This document shows, piece after piece, positions 16,725 to 24,844 of a DNA stretch of 51,096 nucleotides. Position 1 is the first letter of the stretch; each line of letters opens with the position of its first letter. The stretch covers positions 1 through 51,096 of the forward strand of contig JAIXKK010000178.1 in NCBI GenBank assembly GCA_026954325.1, given 5' to 3'. A program made the position numbers and the translations under genes. The notes under the pieces were generated by a model, which saw only the letters and a list, made by a program, of their open reading frames with translations, was not told the DNA's origin and did not search any database. Origin of the DNA: Bryobacterales bacterium. Its GTDB lineage: Bacteria > Acidobacteriota > Terriglobia > Bryobacterales > Bryobacteraceae.

Positions 16725-17546
16725 TCAGACCTTCTGCACGCGCCGCAAGGTGTAGATTTCCGGGTGGACCCGGCCCGTTTCGAGCCGTCTCCATTCGTCG
16801 TTAACGTGGATCACCTTGCCGCTGACGTGGTTAGACCGCTCCGAGGCCAGAAACATCGCAAGCAGGATCTGCTTTTCCGGCGCGACTCCGCCCGTGATGC
16901 GGATGTGTTCCGCGTCCTGCCGTTCCTTCCACCCCGCGCGTTCTCCGGCCCTCAGGATTTCGTCGGTCATGGCCGTATAGGTGCCTCCGGGCGACATGCA
17001 GTTCACCTGGATGTTGTGCTCACGCACCTCCTCGGCCAGGCATTCGACGAAGCGCGCGAGGGCGGCTTTGGAGGCGGCATAGGCGGAGAAATTAGGACGC
17101 GCCGACAAGGCTCCGCCGCCGCCGAGCACAATGATCTTTCCCCGCCGCTTTTCAATCATGTGCGGCAGAACGGCGCGGCTCAGGTGCATCGCTCCAAAAA
17201 GGTTGGTCTCCACTGTCTCTTCCCAGGCTCTTGGATTGCACTCCGACAGGGGCCCGATTGGACCCTGAACGGCCGCCGCGCAAACGGCAACGTGCACGTC
17301 TCCGAAATGCGAGCGGGCGCGGTCCACCGCCGCGTGCACCTGCTCGTAGTCCCGGATGTCGGCGCGGATCCGAAGCGCGGCCCCGCCGGCGTGCTCGATC
17401 TCCAGATGGGCAAGGTCGAGTTCCGCCTTACTGCGGGCAAGCAACGTCAGTTTTGCCCCGGCGGCGGCGAATCCGATGGCCAGCCGTTTGCCAATCCCTC
17501 GCCCGGCGCCGGCAATGAACACGCTACGATCCAACAGGGAACGCAC
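16725..17546 (-). CDS. Short-chain dehydrogenase/reductase
   Basis: NAD(P)-dependent oxidoreductase of the classical SDR type. The Rossmann motif GAGRGIGK is at residues 13-20, followed by VHVAVCAAAVQGPIGP in the position of the NNAG motif (here CAAA), and the catalytic YAASK with a preceding Ser. The tail HVNDEWRRL is typical of a proofread C-terminus in this superfamily. The 273-residue length is normal. GTG 17546 is preceded by GGAGG at suitable spacing. The substrate cannot be told. It reads towards pyrR on the same strand and could be the first gene of that transcript. Confidence 0.88.
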   Translation of the reverse strand: MRSLLDRSVFIAGAGRGIGKRLAIGFAAAGAKLTLLARSKAELDLAHLEIEHAGGAALRIRADIRDYEQVHAAVDRARSHFGDVHVAVCAAAVQGPIGPLSECNPRAWEETVETNLFGAMHLSRAVLPHMIEKRRGKIIVLGGGGALSARPNFSAYAASKAALARFVECLAEEVREHNIQVNCMSPGGTYTAMTDEILRAGERAGWKERQDAEHIRITGGVAPEKQILLAMFLASERSNHVSGKVIHVNDEWRRLETGRVHPEIYTLRRVQKV

Positions 17547-17648
17547 CTCAAATTGCCTCCAGTCTAAGGTAGTTCAAGTGAACGGCTGGAAGTCAAGCAC
17601 GGCCTGAGCCCGCCGGACTCGCTGCCCGTCCACCTGCCCGAGCTTTGC

Positions 17649-18680
17649 CTAAGCTGGTTGATTCTTTCCCAAACACGCCGCGATGCGCGTGATGAGATGT
17701 TCGGGCGCCTCGTCCATCCGGCTTTCCGCCAGAGCCATGGATACGCCTATGTCGACGAGAACCTCCTGCCGCTGAACGGAAATGGAATAGGTGGCGCACA
17801 TCAGGGCATGGATCTGGCGGGAGCGGACCATGGCGTCCGGCAGCGGACAATCGAGCAGGGCTACGAATTGATCGCCCTTCCAGCGGCTGGCAATGTCCGT
17901 GACGCGGATGTTATTTGCCATCCGGGCGGCGAATTCTCGCAGCAGCATGTCGCCCGCTTCCTGCCCGTAGCGCTCGTTGACGGTGCGGAAGTTGTTGATG
18001 TCCAACGCGATGAGCGAGAACAGCCTGCGCCGCCGGATGCGCGCTCCGATTTGCCGCTCGAGACTGCGCCGGTTGGACAGGCCCGTCAGGGCATCGAGGC
18101 ACACGAGACCCTCGGCCGCCTCCAGCCGGCGGCGCGTGGCCGCCAACTCGGACTCCAATTGTTCGATGAGGGCGGTCTCTTTTTGCGCCATCGTTTCGAT
18201 CGTCTGCCGCATGCCCTTCACCTGGGTTCGCAACTGGCGGCGAACCTCCCCTAGATTACCGCCGCTGGAAATATGCTCGATCCGGCGCGTAAACTGGAGA
18301 ACCTCCTGGGAACTTTCGCTCCTATGGCTGACGAAGGACCGCGTGGCCATGGCAAGCAGATCCACCAACTGGCGCAGGTCGTCCTCTTTTCCCTGGAAAT
18401 CCTGGAAAGCCTCTTCTCCGAACCGGGAAAGCTCTTGGCGCAGACTTGTCAGCGAGGCCGGAAGGCTCGATCGGCCCGCCTCCGTTTCGAGCGCGGATTC
18501 GAGTTCGAGCAAAGCCGCGGAGTGACTTTCCGTCAGCGGAGGACAGGCCCGAAAGGCGTGGTCGCGCACGGCTTGGATGGCGGAACGATAGCACGTCACG
18601 GCCTCCTCCAGTTGCCGGCCCTGCTGCTCGCTCTGGTGCCGCTGTTCATCCAGTTCGATCGATCGCTTTAATGAGAACAT
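17649..18680 (-). CDS. GGDEF-domain protein with degenerate active site and intact I-site
   Basis: A 343-residue soluble protein. Residues 1-190 are helical and coiled-coil-like, with no membrane segment. The GGDEF domain begins with DALTGLSNRRSLE (196-208) and has LIALDINNFRTVNERYGQ with the metal Asp. The signature itself reads KGDQF at 268-272 instead of GGDEF, so the first Gly and the Glu are replaced. RVTD at 259-262 stands exactly five residues upstream, which is the inhibitory RxxD site. I infer a c-di-GMP-binding or regulatory protein, not a strong cyclase. ATG 18680 follows GGGAGGGGG; an upstream ATG at 18797 would overlap the divergent infA and is less likely. Confidence 0.85.
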   Translation of the reverse strand: MFSLKRSIELDEQRHQSEQQGRQLEEAVTCYRSAIQAVRDHAFRACPPLTESHSAALLELESALETEAGRSSLPASLTSLRQELSRFGEEAFQDFQGKEDDLRQLVDLLAMATRSFVSHRSESSQEVLQFTRRIEHISSGGNLGEVRRQLRTQVKGMRQTIETMAQKETALIEQLESELAATRRRLEAAEGLVCLDALTGLSNRRSLERQIGARIRRRRLFSLIALDINNFRTVNERYGQEAGDMLLREFAARMANNIRVTDIASRWKGDQFVALLDCPLPDAMVRSRQIHALMCATYSISVQRQEVLVDIGVSMALAESRMDEAPEHLITRIAACLGKNQPA

Positions 18681-18769
18681 TTGCCCCCTCCCTCCCTCAT
18701 CGGCGCGGTGGAAGCTTGTTTGAGAAACGTCCGGTTCACGCCGCGGCTTCCACCAAACGTGGGATACGG

Positions 18770-18775
18770 TATAAT
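18770..18775 (+). promoter_or_regulatory. Candidate -10 element for the second infA
   Basis: A perfect TATAAT lies 14 bases upstream of the infA ATG. The sequence 17 bases further up (CTTCCA) is a weak -35. If used, transcription would begin within about ten bases of the start codon, leaving little leader beyond GGAGG, so a leaderless or near-leaderless message is possible. It lies between two divergent genes. Confidence 0.4.
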
Positions 18776-18789
18776 TCAACCGGAGGAAA

Positions 18790-19008
18790 ATGAGCAAAGA
18801 AGACAGTATTGAAGTGACCGGAACCGTCGTCGAAAAATTCCCGAGCGGTTTGTTCAGCGTGCAACTGGATCAGGAACGAATTGTGCTTGCCCACCTTGCC
18901 GGAAAGCTGCGCCGGAACCGCATTCGCGTGCTCGCCGGCGACCGGGTCACCATCGAGATGTCGCCCTACGATTTGACCAAGGGCCGCATCACCTACCGTC
19001 ACAAGTAG
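18790..19008 (+). CDS. infA: Translation initiation factor IF-1, canonical second copy
   Basis: A 72-residue single OB-fold protein beginning MSKEDSIEVTGTVVEKFPSG and ending GRITYRHK, close to textbook IF-1 with the HLAGKLRRNRIRVLAGDRV centre. It is more canonical than the copy at 1609-1839 in the ribosomal operon. CGGAGG lies four bases before the ATG. It is divergent from the GGDEF gene and stands alone, so it has its own promoter. Why two IF-1 genes are kept is not shown by the sequence; one may be for stress or a growth phase. Confidence 0.94.
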   Translation: MSKEDSIEVTGTVVEKFPSGLFSVQLDQERIVLAHLAGKLRRNRIRVLAGDRVTIEMSPYDLTKGRITYRHK

Positions 19009-19060
19009 TCCTTGCCTCGTTCCCCCTTCAAACCTCGATCACAAGTAATCATTTTTCTTT

Positions 19061-19159
19061 TTACGGGCCCGTAACCTTCTGAAAGCCCTGTTGTTTCAGA
19101 GGGTTGAATTTCAGCCCGCATCCCGCGCCAGATCCACAAATGGGCGAATTGCGCCCATT
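19061..19159. promoter_or_regulatory. Two perfect inverted repeats upstream of the AAA+ gene
   Basis: A 14-base perfect palindrome, TTACGGGCCCGTAA, is at 19061-19074. A second inverted repeat, AATGGGCG and CGCCCATT around five bases, is at 19139-19159. A TATACT at 19168-19173 lies just after it and could be the -10 of the AAA+ gene. These are likely operator or hairpin elements; no repressor can be named. Confidence 0.4.
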
Positions 19160-19200
19160 CGGGCCGATATACTCGGGGCACGAAAGGAAATGTCCGCACA

Positions 19201-20250
19201 ATGAGAACTTCGACAAGCACACGGTTTAAGAAGGCGGCCTTGGAGACCGCGGATCTGCTGGTCTCCCTCGGCGAGCGCGTAGTGGGTCAGGCGCCCGCAT
19301 TGGAAGCGATTGTGCCTTATGTCCACTTGTACCAGGCCGGGTTGGCGCCGGAGAACCGTCCTGTTGGGGTGTTCCTCCTGTTGGGCCCCACCGGTACCGG
19401 AAAAACCCGCACCGTGGAGGCGCTCGCCGAAGCTGTCCACGGGAGTGAGCGCAACCTGCTGCGCATCGACTGCGGGGAATTTCAAATGGAACATGAGGTG
19501 GCCAAGCTCATTGGAGCCCCTCCCGGATACCTTGGGCATCGCGAAACCACGCCCATGCTGACGCAGCAGAAGCTGAATGCATCCACCAGCGAACAGTCCA
19601 ACCTGTCGATCGTTCTCTTCGACGAAATCGAGAAGGCGGCGCCTTCCCTCAACCGCCTTCTGCTGGGCGTGCTCGACAAAGCCATCCTGCGGCTGGGGGA
19701 CAACACCACCGTCAACTTCGAGCGCAGCATCATTTTCCTCACCAGCAACCTCGGAGCGCGCGGCATGAGCCGCCAGATGAAACCGGAATTCGGCTTCGAA
19801 GCGCTTACCGGTGCTCAATCCGGGAGCCTGCATCACAAGTTACAAAGCGTCGCCATGAACGCCGTAAAAAAACAGTTCTCGCCGGAATTCATCAACCGCA
19901 TCGACGTCATCAGCACCTACTATCCGCTGGAACGCACCGCGCTCGAGAAGATTCTCCAGCACCAGATTGACGATTTTCAGCGGCACATTGCGCAGCGTCT
20001 CGGGCAGCGGGCGTTCGCCGTGGAGCTTTCGCGCAAGGCAAGGCAGTTCCTGCTCGACAAGGGCGTCAGCGACGAATACGGCGCGCGGGAACTGAAGCGC
20101 ACGGTGCACCGCTTCCTGATTCAACCCGTGGCGTCGATGGTGGCCAGAGGACAGGTGGAACCCATGGGAATCGTCTATGCGGATTACAAAGGCGGCCACA
20201 ACGGGCTGGTCTTCGCGGCTTCGACTGCGGAGGAGCCGTTGACCGCCTGA
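19201..20250 (+). CDS. Standalone AAA+ ATPase like the second domain of ClpB/ClpA
   Basis: A 349-residue protein made of only one AAA+ module plus the ClpB D2-small domain. Walker A is GPTGTGKT at 62-69 and Walker B IVLFDEIEKA. Sensor 1 is in FLTSNLGARG, the arginine finger region is SPEFINRID, and sensor 2 is YGARELKRTV. The N-terminal domain, first AAA+ ring and middle coiled coil of ClpB are absent. This is therefore a single-ring unfoldase or chaperone-like ATPase; no IGF/IGL ClpP-docking loop is evident. ATG 19201 follows AAAGGA. Its partner and substrate are not known. Confidence 0.85.
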   Translation: MRTSTSTRFKKAALETADLLVSLGERVVGQAPALEAIVPYVHLYQAGLAPENRPVGVFLLLGPTGTGKTRTVEALAEAVHGSERNLLRIDCGEFQMEHEVAKLIGAPPGYLGHRETTPMLTQQKLNASTSEQSNLSIVLFDEIEKAAPSLNRLLLGVLDKAILRLGDNTTVNFERSIIFLTSNLGARGMSRQMKPEFGFEALTGAQSGSLHHKLQSVAMNAVKKQFSPEFINRIDVISTYYPLERTALEKILQHQIDDFQRHIAQRLGQRAFAVELSRKARQFLLDKGVSDEYGARELKRTVHRFLIQPVASMVARGQVEPMGIVYADYKGGHNGLVFAASTAEEPLTA

Positions 20251-20320
20251 AAGCATCACGATATCCTCCCTCCGCAAATCGAGAAAGCGATCCGCGAAAC
20301 CAGCCGGCGCAAACGGTCAG

Positions 20321-20422
20321 TCTTTTCTCGGAGCTTGGACAGAGGCTGAAGGCGAAGCTTTCGACGCCGCCTTACGGCGCATGAGGCAGGTAGAGCCTTG
20401 TGACCGGGAGAACGCGCGGTGA
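20321..20422 (+). pseudogene. Tail of a lost antitoxin gene upstream of vapC
   Basis: A frame ending in TGA at 20420-20422, overlapping the GTG start of the PIN gene, reads SFLGAWTEAEGEAFDAALRR then a short acidic tail. This resembles the toxin-binding C-terminus of a VapB-type antitoxin. A different frame at 20260-20307 reads LPPQIEKAIRETSRR, so the N-terminal part may be shifted. There is no usable start codon in the correct frame after the AAA+ stop. I infer a frame-shifted antitoxin. Confidence 0.35.
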
Positions 20423-20781
20423 ACGTGTTGCTCGATACCTCGGCGTACTCGGCGTCCCATCGCGGCGGCAAGCGGATCCCGGGGGTGATGCAAGAGGCGG
20501 AAACTGTTGCCGTGCCGGCCATCGTTCTAGGCGAATTGTATAGCGGTTTCCGGCAGGGAAGCCGCTATGCCGAAAACCGGGCGCTACTGGCAAGGTTTCT
20601 TGCCAAACCGTCCGTACGGGTTCTGAGCATCACGGAAGCCTTGCACTATGCGGAAATCGATGTCTACCTCAGACGCCGGGCGCCCCTGACGCCGCCCGCG
20701 GCTACTGCTTCCTGGCGGGCGGCGCCGGCGGGGGCGGCGGTTCGATGTGGGCGCTGCCGCGGTGGCAGGTCCAGCAGGTGA
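20419..20781 (+). pseudogene. VapC-type PIN toxin, C-terminal half missing
   Basis: PIN-domain ribonuclease toxin remnant. It begins MNVLLDTSAYSASHRGGKR, with the first catalytic Asp, and has VPAIVLGELYSGFRQGSR with the second acidic residue. The frame looks native to about residue 89 (YAEIDVYLRRR), then runs into the antisense of the cytochrome gene as Ala/Arg-rich junk. The family's C-terminal acidic pair (normally after ...PTNDLWIAA) is gone, so it is probably dead. The GTG start overlaps the antitoxin stop, the usual coupling of vapBC. Confidence 0.7.
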
Positions 20782-21070
20782 TTTTCGAAGCCACCTCTTC
20801 CGGCATCCCGTCCGTTTTCTTCAGGTTCATCACCATGGTGAACATGTGCCGGGCCACGATCTTCTCGTGCTTGTCGTCCTTGTCCATTTCGCGTGGAACG
20901 TGGCAGAAAGCGCACTGCACGCCCAGACCCTGGCTGACGCCGCGCATCACCTTCATGAGGTCGTCGCGTGAGATATCCTTGGGGAGCACCTGCAAGTTCT
21001 TCGGCGCCGGTGGCCCCTGGGCCTGGAGCAGCATGCTTGCCCAGAAAGCGGCTGCGATAAGGAATTTCAT
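20702..21070 (-). CDS. Small dihaem c-type cytochrome, reaction-centre-cytochrome-like
   Basis: A 122-residue exported protein: signal peptide MKFLIAAAFWASMLLQAQ, then two haem-binding motifs, CAFCH and CWTCH, and a Pro-rich tail. The segment LPKDISRDDLMKVMRGVSQGLGV before CAFCH and the middle MFTMVMNLKKTDGMP resemble the short proteins annotated as photosynthetic reaction-centre cytochrome c subunit family in non-phototrophs. The role is electron transfer in the periplasm; the partner is unknown. It has no co-oriented neighbour, and its end abuts the broken vapC. Confidence 0.85.
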   Translation of the reverse strand: MKFLIAAAFWASMLLQAQGPPAPKNLQVLPKDISRDDLMKVMRGVSQGLGVQCAFCHVPREMDKDDKHEKIVARHMFTMVMNLKKTDGMPEEVASKITCWTCHRGSAHIEPPPPPAPPARKQ

Positions 21071-21117
21071 AGGCGCGATGATAGCACGGCAGGGTACGGT
21101 ATCGTGGTGATTGGGGC

Positions 21118-23892
21118 ATGCTCGAAAAAATCACGGTTCACGGCGCGCGGCAGCACAATCTGAGGAACATTGACGTGGAAATCCCCCGCGATTCGTTCAC
21201 GGTCATCACCGGCCTGAGCGGATCGGGGAAGAGTTCGCTCGCTTTCGACACGATCTACGCCGAAGGCCAGAGGCGTTATGTGGAAACCCTGTCGCCCTAC
21301 GCGCGCCAGTTCCTGGACCAGATGGAGCGCCCCGAGGTGGATTCCATCGACGGCCTTAGCCCGGCGATTTCCATCGAACAGAAGACCACCTCCCGCACCC
21401 CCCGGTCCACCGTCGGCACCATCACGGAAATCTACGACTATCTGCGCGTTCTGTACAGCTCGATCGGCGTTGCTTACTGCCCGAACTGTAATATCCCCAT
21501 CACGCGGCAGAGCACGCAGCAGATACTCGAACACATCGTGACCCTGCGCCAGGACGAGCGCATCATGATCCTCGCCCCGGTGGTCCGCGGACGCAAGGGG
21601 GAGTACAGGAAAGACCTCGAGAAACTGGCCAAGCAGGGCTTTGTCCGCGCGCGAATCGACGGCATCCTGCGGTCTCTCGACGAGGAAATCATCCTCGACA
21701 AACGGAAGAATCACACCATCGAAGTGGTGGTGGACCGGCTGGTGGTGAAAGAGGGAATCGAAAAACGCCTCGAGGCGAGCGTCGAGACGGCAACGAAGCT
21801 TGCCGGGGGCCTGGTGATCGTGGCTGTCGTCAACGGCGAGGAGCGGCTGTACTCGCAGAAACTGGCCTGCCCGGAGTGCGGCGAAAGCGTCCCGCAACTC
21901 GAGCCGCGGTCGTTTTCCTTCAACAGCCCGTATGGCGCCTGCGAGACCTGTCACGGGCTCGGAAGCCTCTGGACATTCGACCCCGGAAAAGTGATTGCCG
22001 ATCCGTCGAAGCCGCTGCTCGACGGCGCGCTCAGCACCGGAGCCGGCTCCAGCCTCATGCTCCACCACCTGACGGACGCCGCCAAACGGCTGCGAATCAA
22101 CATCAACAAGCCGTTCGAGGAATTGCCCGGGAAGGCGCGCAAGGTCCTGGTGGAGGGCGGCGGCGGATTCCCCGGCGTGATCAGCATCCTCCAGCAGGTC
22201 TATGAGGAAGCCACCAGCGAGGAGTACAAACAGTGGCTGCTCGAGCAGATGACGCCCACCGCCTGCCCGCGATGCAAGGGCGCGCGTTTGAAGGCGTCCA
22301 GCCTGTCCGTGCGCGTGAAGGATGTCTCGATTGCCGAATTCAGCGGATCGTCCGTGGCGCGGCTTCTGCCGCTGCTCGATAGCTGGAAGTTGACCGGGCG
22401 CGAACACCAGATTGCCGGGCGCGTGCGCGAGGAGATCCGGAACCGGCTCCAGTTCCTCGCGGCGGTAGGCCTTGATTATCTCAGCCTGGATCGGAGCGCG
22501 GCCACGCTTTCCGGCGGCGAAGCGCAGCGCATCCGGCTGGCTACCCAGATCGGCAGCAGGCTCCGCGGCGTGCTCTATGTGCTCGACGAACCATCCATAG
22601 GGCTTCATCCGAGGGATAACGAACGTCTGCTGGACACCCTGGCGCGCCTCCGCGATCTCGGCAATACGGTGCTGGTGGTGGAGCACGACGCCGAAACCAT
22701 CGAGCGGGCGGATTACGTGATCGATCTGGGCCCCGGAGCCGGCCGTTTGGGCGGCGAACTCGTCGCGCAGGGGACCCCCGCCGATATCGAGCGGAACCCG
22801 CGCTCGCTCACCGGAGCCTATCTGAGCGGACGCACGCGCATTGAAGTGCCGGAAATCCGCCGGCCGGGCAACGGCTCTTCGCTCGTAATTCACGGCGCCG
22901 GCGAACACAACCTGAAGAACATCGAAGCCGTGTTTCCCCTGGGGACCCTGACCGTGGTCACGGGTGTTTCCGGCAGCGGAAAATCGACGCTGGTCAACGA
23001 TATTCTCTATCGCGCCCTGGCGAAGGAAATCTACGGCTCGCACGCGGAACCCGGGGCTCATGAGGGTATCAGCGGGCTCGATCTCGTCGACAAGATCGTC
23101 GAGATTGACCAGTCCCCGATTGGCCGCACTCCGCGATCCAATCCGGCTACCTACACCGGCGTGTTCACGGCGATTCGCGACCTCTACGCGATGCTGCCCG
23201 AATCCCGCGAGCGCGGGTACAAGGCGGGGCGGTTCAGCTTCAATGTCAAAGGCGGGCGTTGCGAAGCCTGCCAGGGGGACGGGCTGAAGCGGATCGAAAT
23301 GAACTTCCTTCCGGACGTTTATGTCACCTGTGATGTCTGCCGGGGGCGGCGGTACAACCAGGAAACGCTTCAGGTGAAGTATAAGGGGAAGTCGATTTGC
23401 GACCTGCTCGAATCCACGGTGGCCGAAGCTCTGCCTTTGCTCGAGAACATCCCCATGATCAAGACAAAGCTCGCAACGCTGGTGGATGTCGGGCTCGGCT
23501 ACATTCACCTCGGGCAGTCTTCCACCACTCTGAGCGGCGGGGAAGCGCAGCGCATCAAGCTGGCGCGGGAGTTGAGCAAGCGCCAGACCGGGAAGACACT
23601 GTATATTCTCGATGAGCCCACCACGGGTCTGCACTTTGACGACGTTCGGAAACTCCTCGATGTGCTCCAGCGCCTGGTCGACCTGGGAAACACCGTGGTG
23701 GTGATCGAGCATCAACTGGATGTGATCCGCTCGGCGGATTGGATTCTGGATCTCGGACCCGAGGGCGGCGAGCGCGGCGGCCACATCGTCGCGGCCGGGC
23801 CGCCGGAGTCGATCATGAAAGTAAAGCGGAGCCATACGGGCCAGGCGCTGGCCCGGGCGCTGCGCGCGGAAGGGAGCCGCCGGATTGTCTAG
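21118..23892 (+). CDS. uvrA: Excinuclease ABC subunit A
   Basis: Damage-recognition ATPase of nucleotide excision repair. It has two ABC modules: the first with GLSGSGKSSLAFDT near residues 31-44 and the second with GVSGSGKSTLVNDI. Zinc sites are seen at CPECGESV with CETC, and at CEACQGDGLKR with CDVC. Signature motifs LSGGEAQRIRLA and LSGGEAQRIKLA and Walker B LYILDEPTTGLHF are present. At 924 residues it is normal for short-type UvrA. The TTG start of the next gene overlaps its end by eight bases. Confidence 0.97.
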   Translation: MLEKITVHGARQHNLRNIDVEIPRDSFTVITGLSGSGKSSLAFDTIYAEGQRRYVETLSPYARQFLDQMERPEVDSIDGLSPAISIEQKTTSRTPRSTVGTITEIYDYLRVLYSSIGVAYCPNCNIPITRQSTQQILEHIVTLRQDERIMILAPVVRGRKGEYRKDLEKLAKQGFVRARIDGILRSLDEEIILDKRKNHTIEVVVDRLVVKEGIEKRLEASVETATKLAGGLVIVAVVNGEERLYSQKLACPECGESVPQLEPRSFSFNSPYGACETCHGLGSLWTFDPGKVIADPSKPLLDGALSTGAGSSLMLHHLTDAAKRLRININKPFEELPGKARKVLVEGGGGFPGVISILQQVYEEATSEEYKQWLLEQMTPTACPRCKGARLKASSLSVRVKDVSIAEFSGSSVARLLPLLDSWKLTGREHQIAGRVREEIRNRLQFLAAVGLDYLSLDRSAATLSGGEAQRIRLATQIGSRLRGVLYVLDEPSIGLHPRDNERLLDTLARLRDLGNTVLVVEHDAETIERADYVIDLGPGAGRLGGELVAQGTPADIERNPRSLTGAYLSGRTRIEVPEIRRPGNGSSLVIHGAGEHNLKNIEAVFPLGTLTVVTGVSGSGKSTLVNDILYRALAKEIYGSHAEPGAHEGISGLDLVDKIVEIDQSPIGRTPRSNPATYTGVFTAIRDLYAMLPESRERGYKAGRFSFNVKGGRCEACQGDGLKRIEMNFLPDVYVTCDVCRGRRYNQETLQVKYKGKSICDLLESTVAEALPLLENIPMIKTKLATLVDVGLGYIHLGQSSTTLSGGEAQRIKLARELSKRQTGKTLYILDEPTTGLHFDDVRKLLDVLQRLVDLGNTVVVIEHQLDVIRSADWILDLGPEGGERGGHIVAAGPPESIMKVKRSHTGQALARALRAEGSRRIV

Positions 23893-24844
23893 CAGATACA
23901 CCAAGCAGCCGCTCGAGTTTGCGGCGCTGAAAACAGTGCCCATCGCCTGCCGGGGCGGGAAGGTGACTATCCGCCACATGGGTAAGCCCTACCAGAAGGG
24001 TAGTGGAATCAACGGCTTATTGGCCGGACTTCCGGATATCCTGGCCGCCGGGCAGTTCGCGGCGGTGGTCGAGGCGGTGATCGAGGCTCGCCGTCGCGGG
24101 CGGGCTATCCTCTGGGGCATGGGAGGTCACGTCATCAAGTGCGGGTTGGCCCCGGTCTTGACCGATCTGATGCGGCGCGGGTTTGTCTCGGGATTCGTGA
24201 TGAATGGAGCCGCAACCATCCACGATTTCGAGATCGCCATCGCGGGCCAGACGAGCGAGGATGTGGAGGCGGTGCTGCCGGATGGGCGATTTGGGGCAGC
24301 GGAAGAGACAGGACGGGAGATGAACCGGGCGATAATTGACGGATTTCGAGAGGGCCTCGGCATGGGTGAGGCGCTCGGCTTGCACCTGCACCATATTGCG
24401 AATCAGGAATATGCCGATTATTCCGTTGTGCTCCAAGCCTGGCGTTCCTCCGTCCCCGTCACTGTCCATGTCGCGGTCGGTACCGATACCCCCCACACGC
24501 ACCCTTGCGCGGAAGGCTCCGCTATCGGCGCCGCCTCGCACCAGGATTTTCGCCTGCTGTGTTCCCTGGTACGCGACATCGATGACGGCGGCGTCTATCT
24601 AAACGTAGGGTCGGCGGTGGTTCTCCCCGAGGTATTCCTCAAGGCGGTGTCCGTCGTCCGCAACTTACAGTATCCATTGGCCCGGTTTACCACGGTGAAC
24701 TTCGATTTTCTCCAGCATTACCGTCCGAAGGCGAACGTTGTCGAGCGGCCTCACGCCCAGAGCGGAGGAAAGGGTTACGCTCTTACCGGGCACCACGAGT
24801 TGATGATTCCTCTATTGGCGGCGGCCTTGATCGAACGCGCATGA
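23885..24844 (+). CDS. Deoxyhypusine-synthase-like protein, unknown substrate
   Basis: A 319-residue protein with Rossmann-like segments: ILWGMGGHVIKCGLAPVLTD, FVMNGAATIHDFEIAIAG, then VTVHVAVGTDTPHTHPCAEG and LNVGSAVVLPEVFLKAV. These match my memory of bacterial proteins in the deoxyhypusine synthase fold (NAD-binding), which are distinct from true DHS that modifies eIF5A, absent in bacteria. I did not see the catalytic Lys motif of DHS. TTG 23885 overlaps the uvrA stop; ATG 23978 would lose conserved residues. Its stop overlaps the CPBP start as ATGA. mtnA, two genes on, handles a product of polyamine metabolism, an interesting link. Confidence 0.6.
   Translation: MSSRYTKQPLEFAALKTVPIACRGGKVTIRHMGKPYQKGSGINGLLAGLPDILAAGQFAAVVEAVIEARRRGRAILWGMGGHVIKCGLAPVLTDLMRRGFVSGFVMNGAATIHDFEIAIAGQTSEDVEAVLPDGRFGAAEETGREMNRAIIDGFREGLGMGEALGLHLHHIANQEYADYSVVLQAWRSSVPVTVHVAVGTDTPHTHPCAEGSAIGAASHQDFRLLCSLVRDIDDGGVYLNVGSAVVLPEVFLKAVSVVRNLQYPLARFTTVNFDFLQHYRPKANVVERPHAQSGGKGYALTGHHELMIPLLAAALIERA

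Noticed and set aside
21067..23979. 970-codon open frame on the minus strand
   Set aside because: It lies wholly opposite uvrA, whose motifs are unmistakable; its composition is that of a mirror frame in GC-rich DNA and no family motif is visible.
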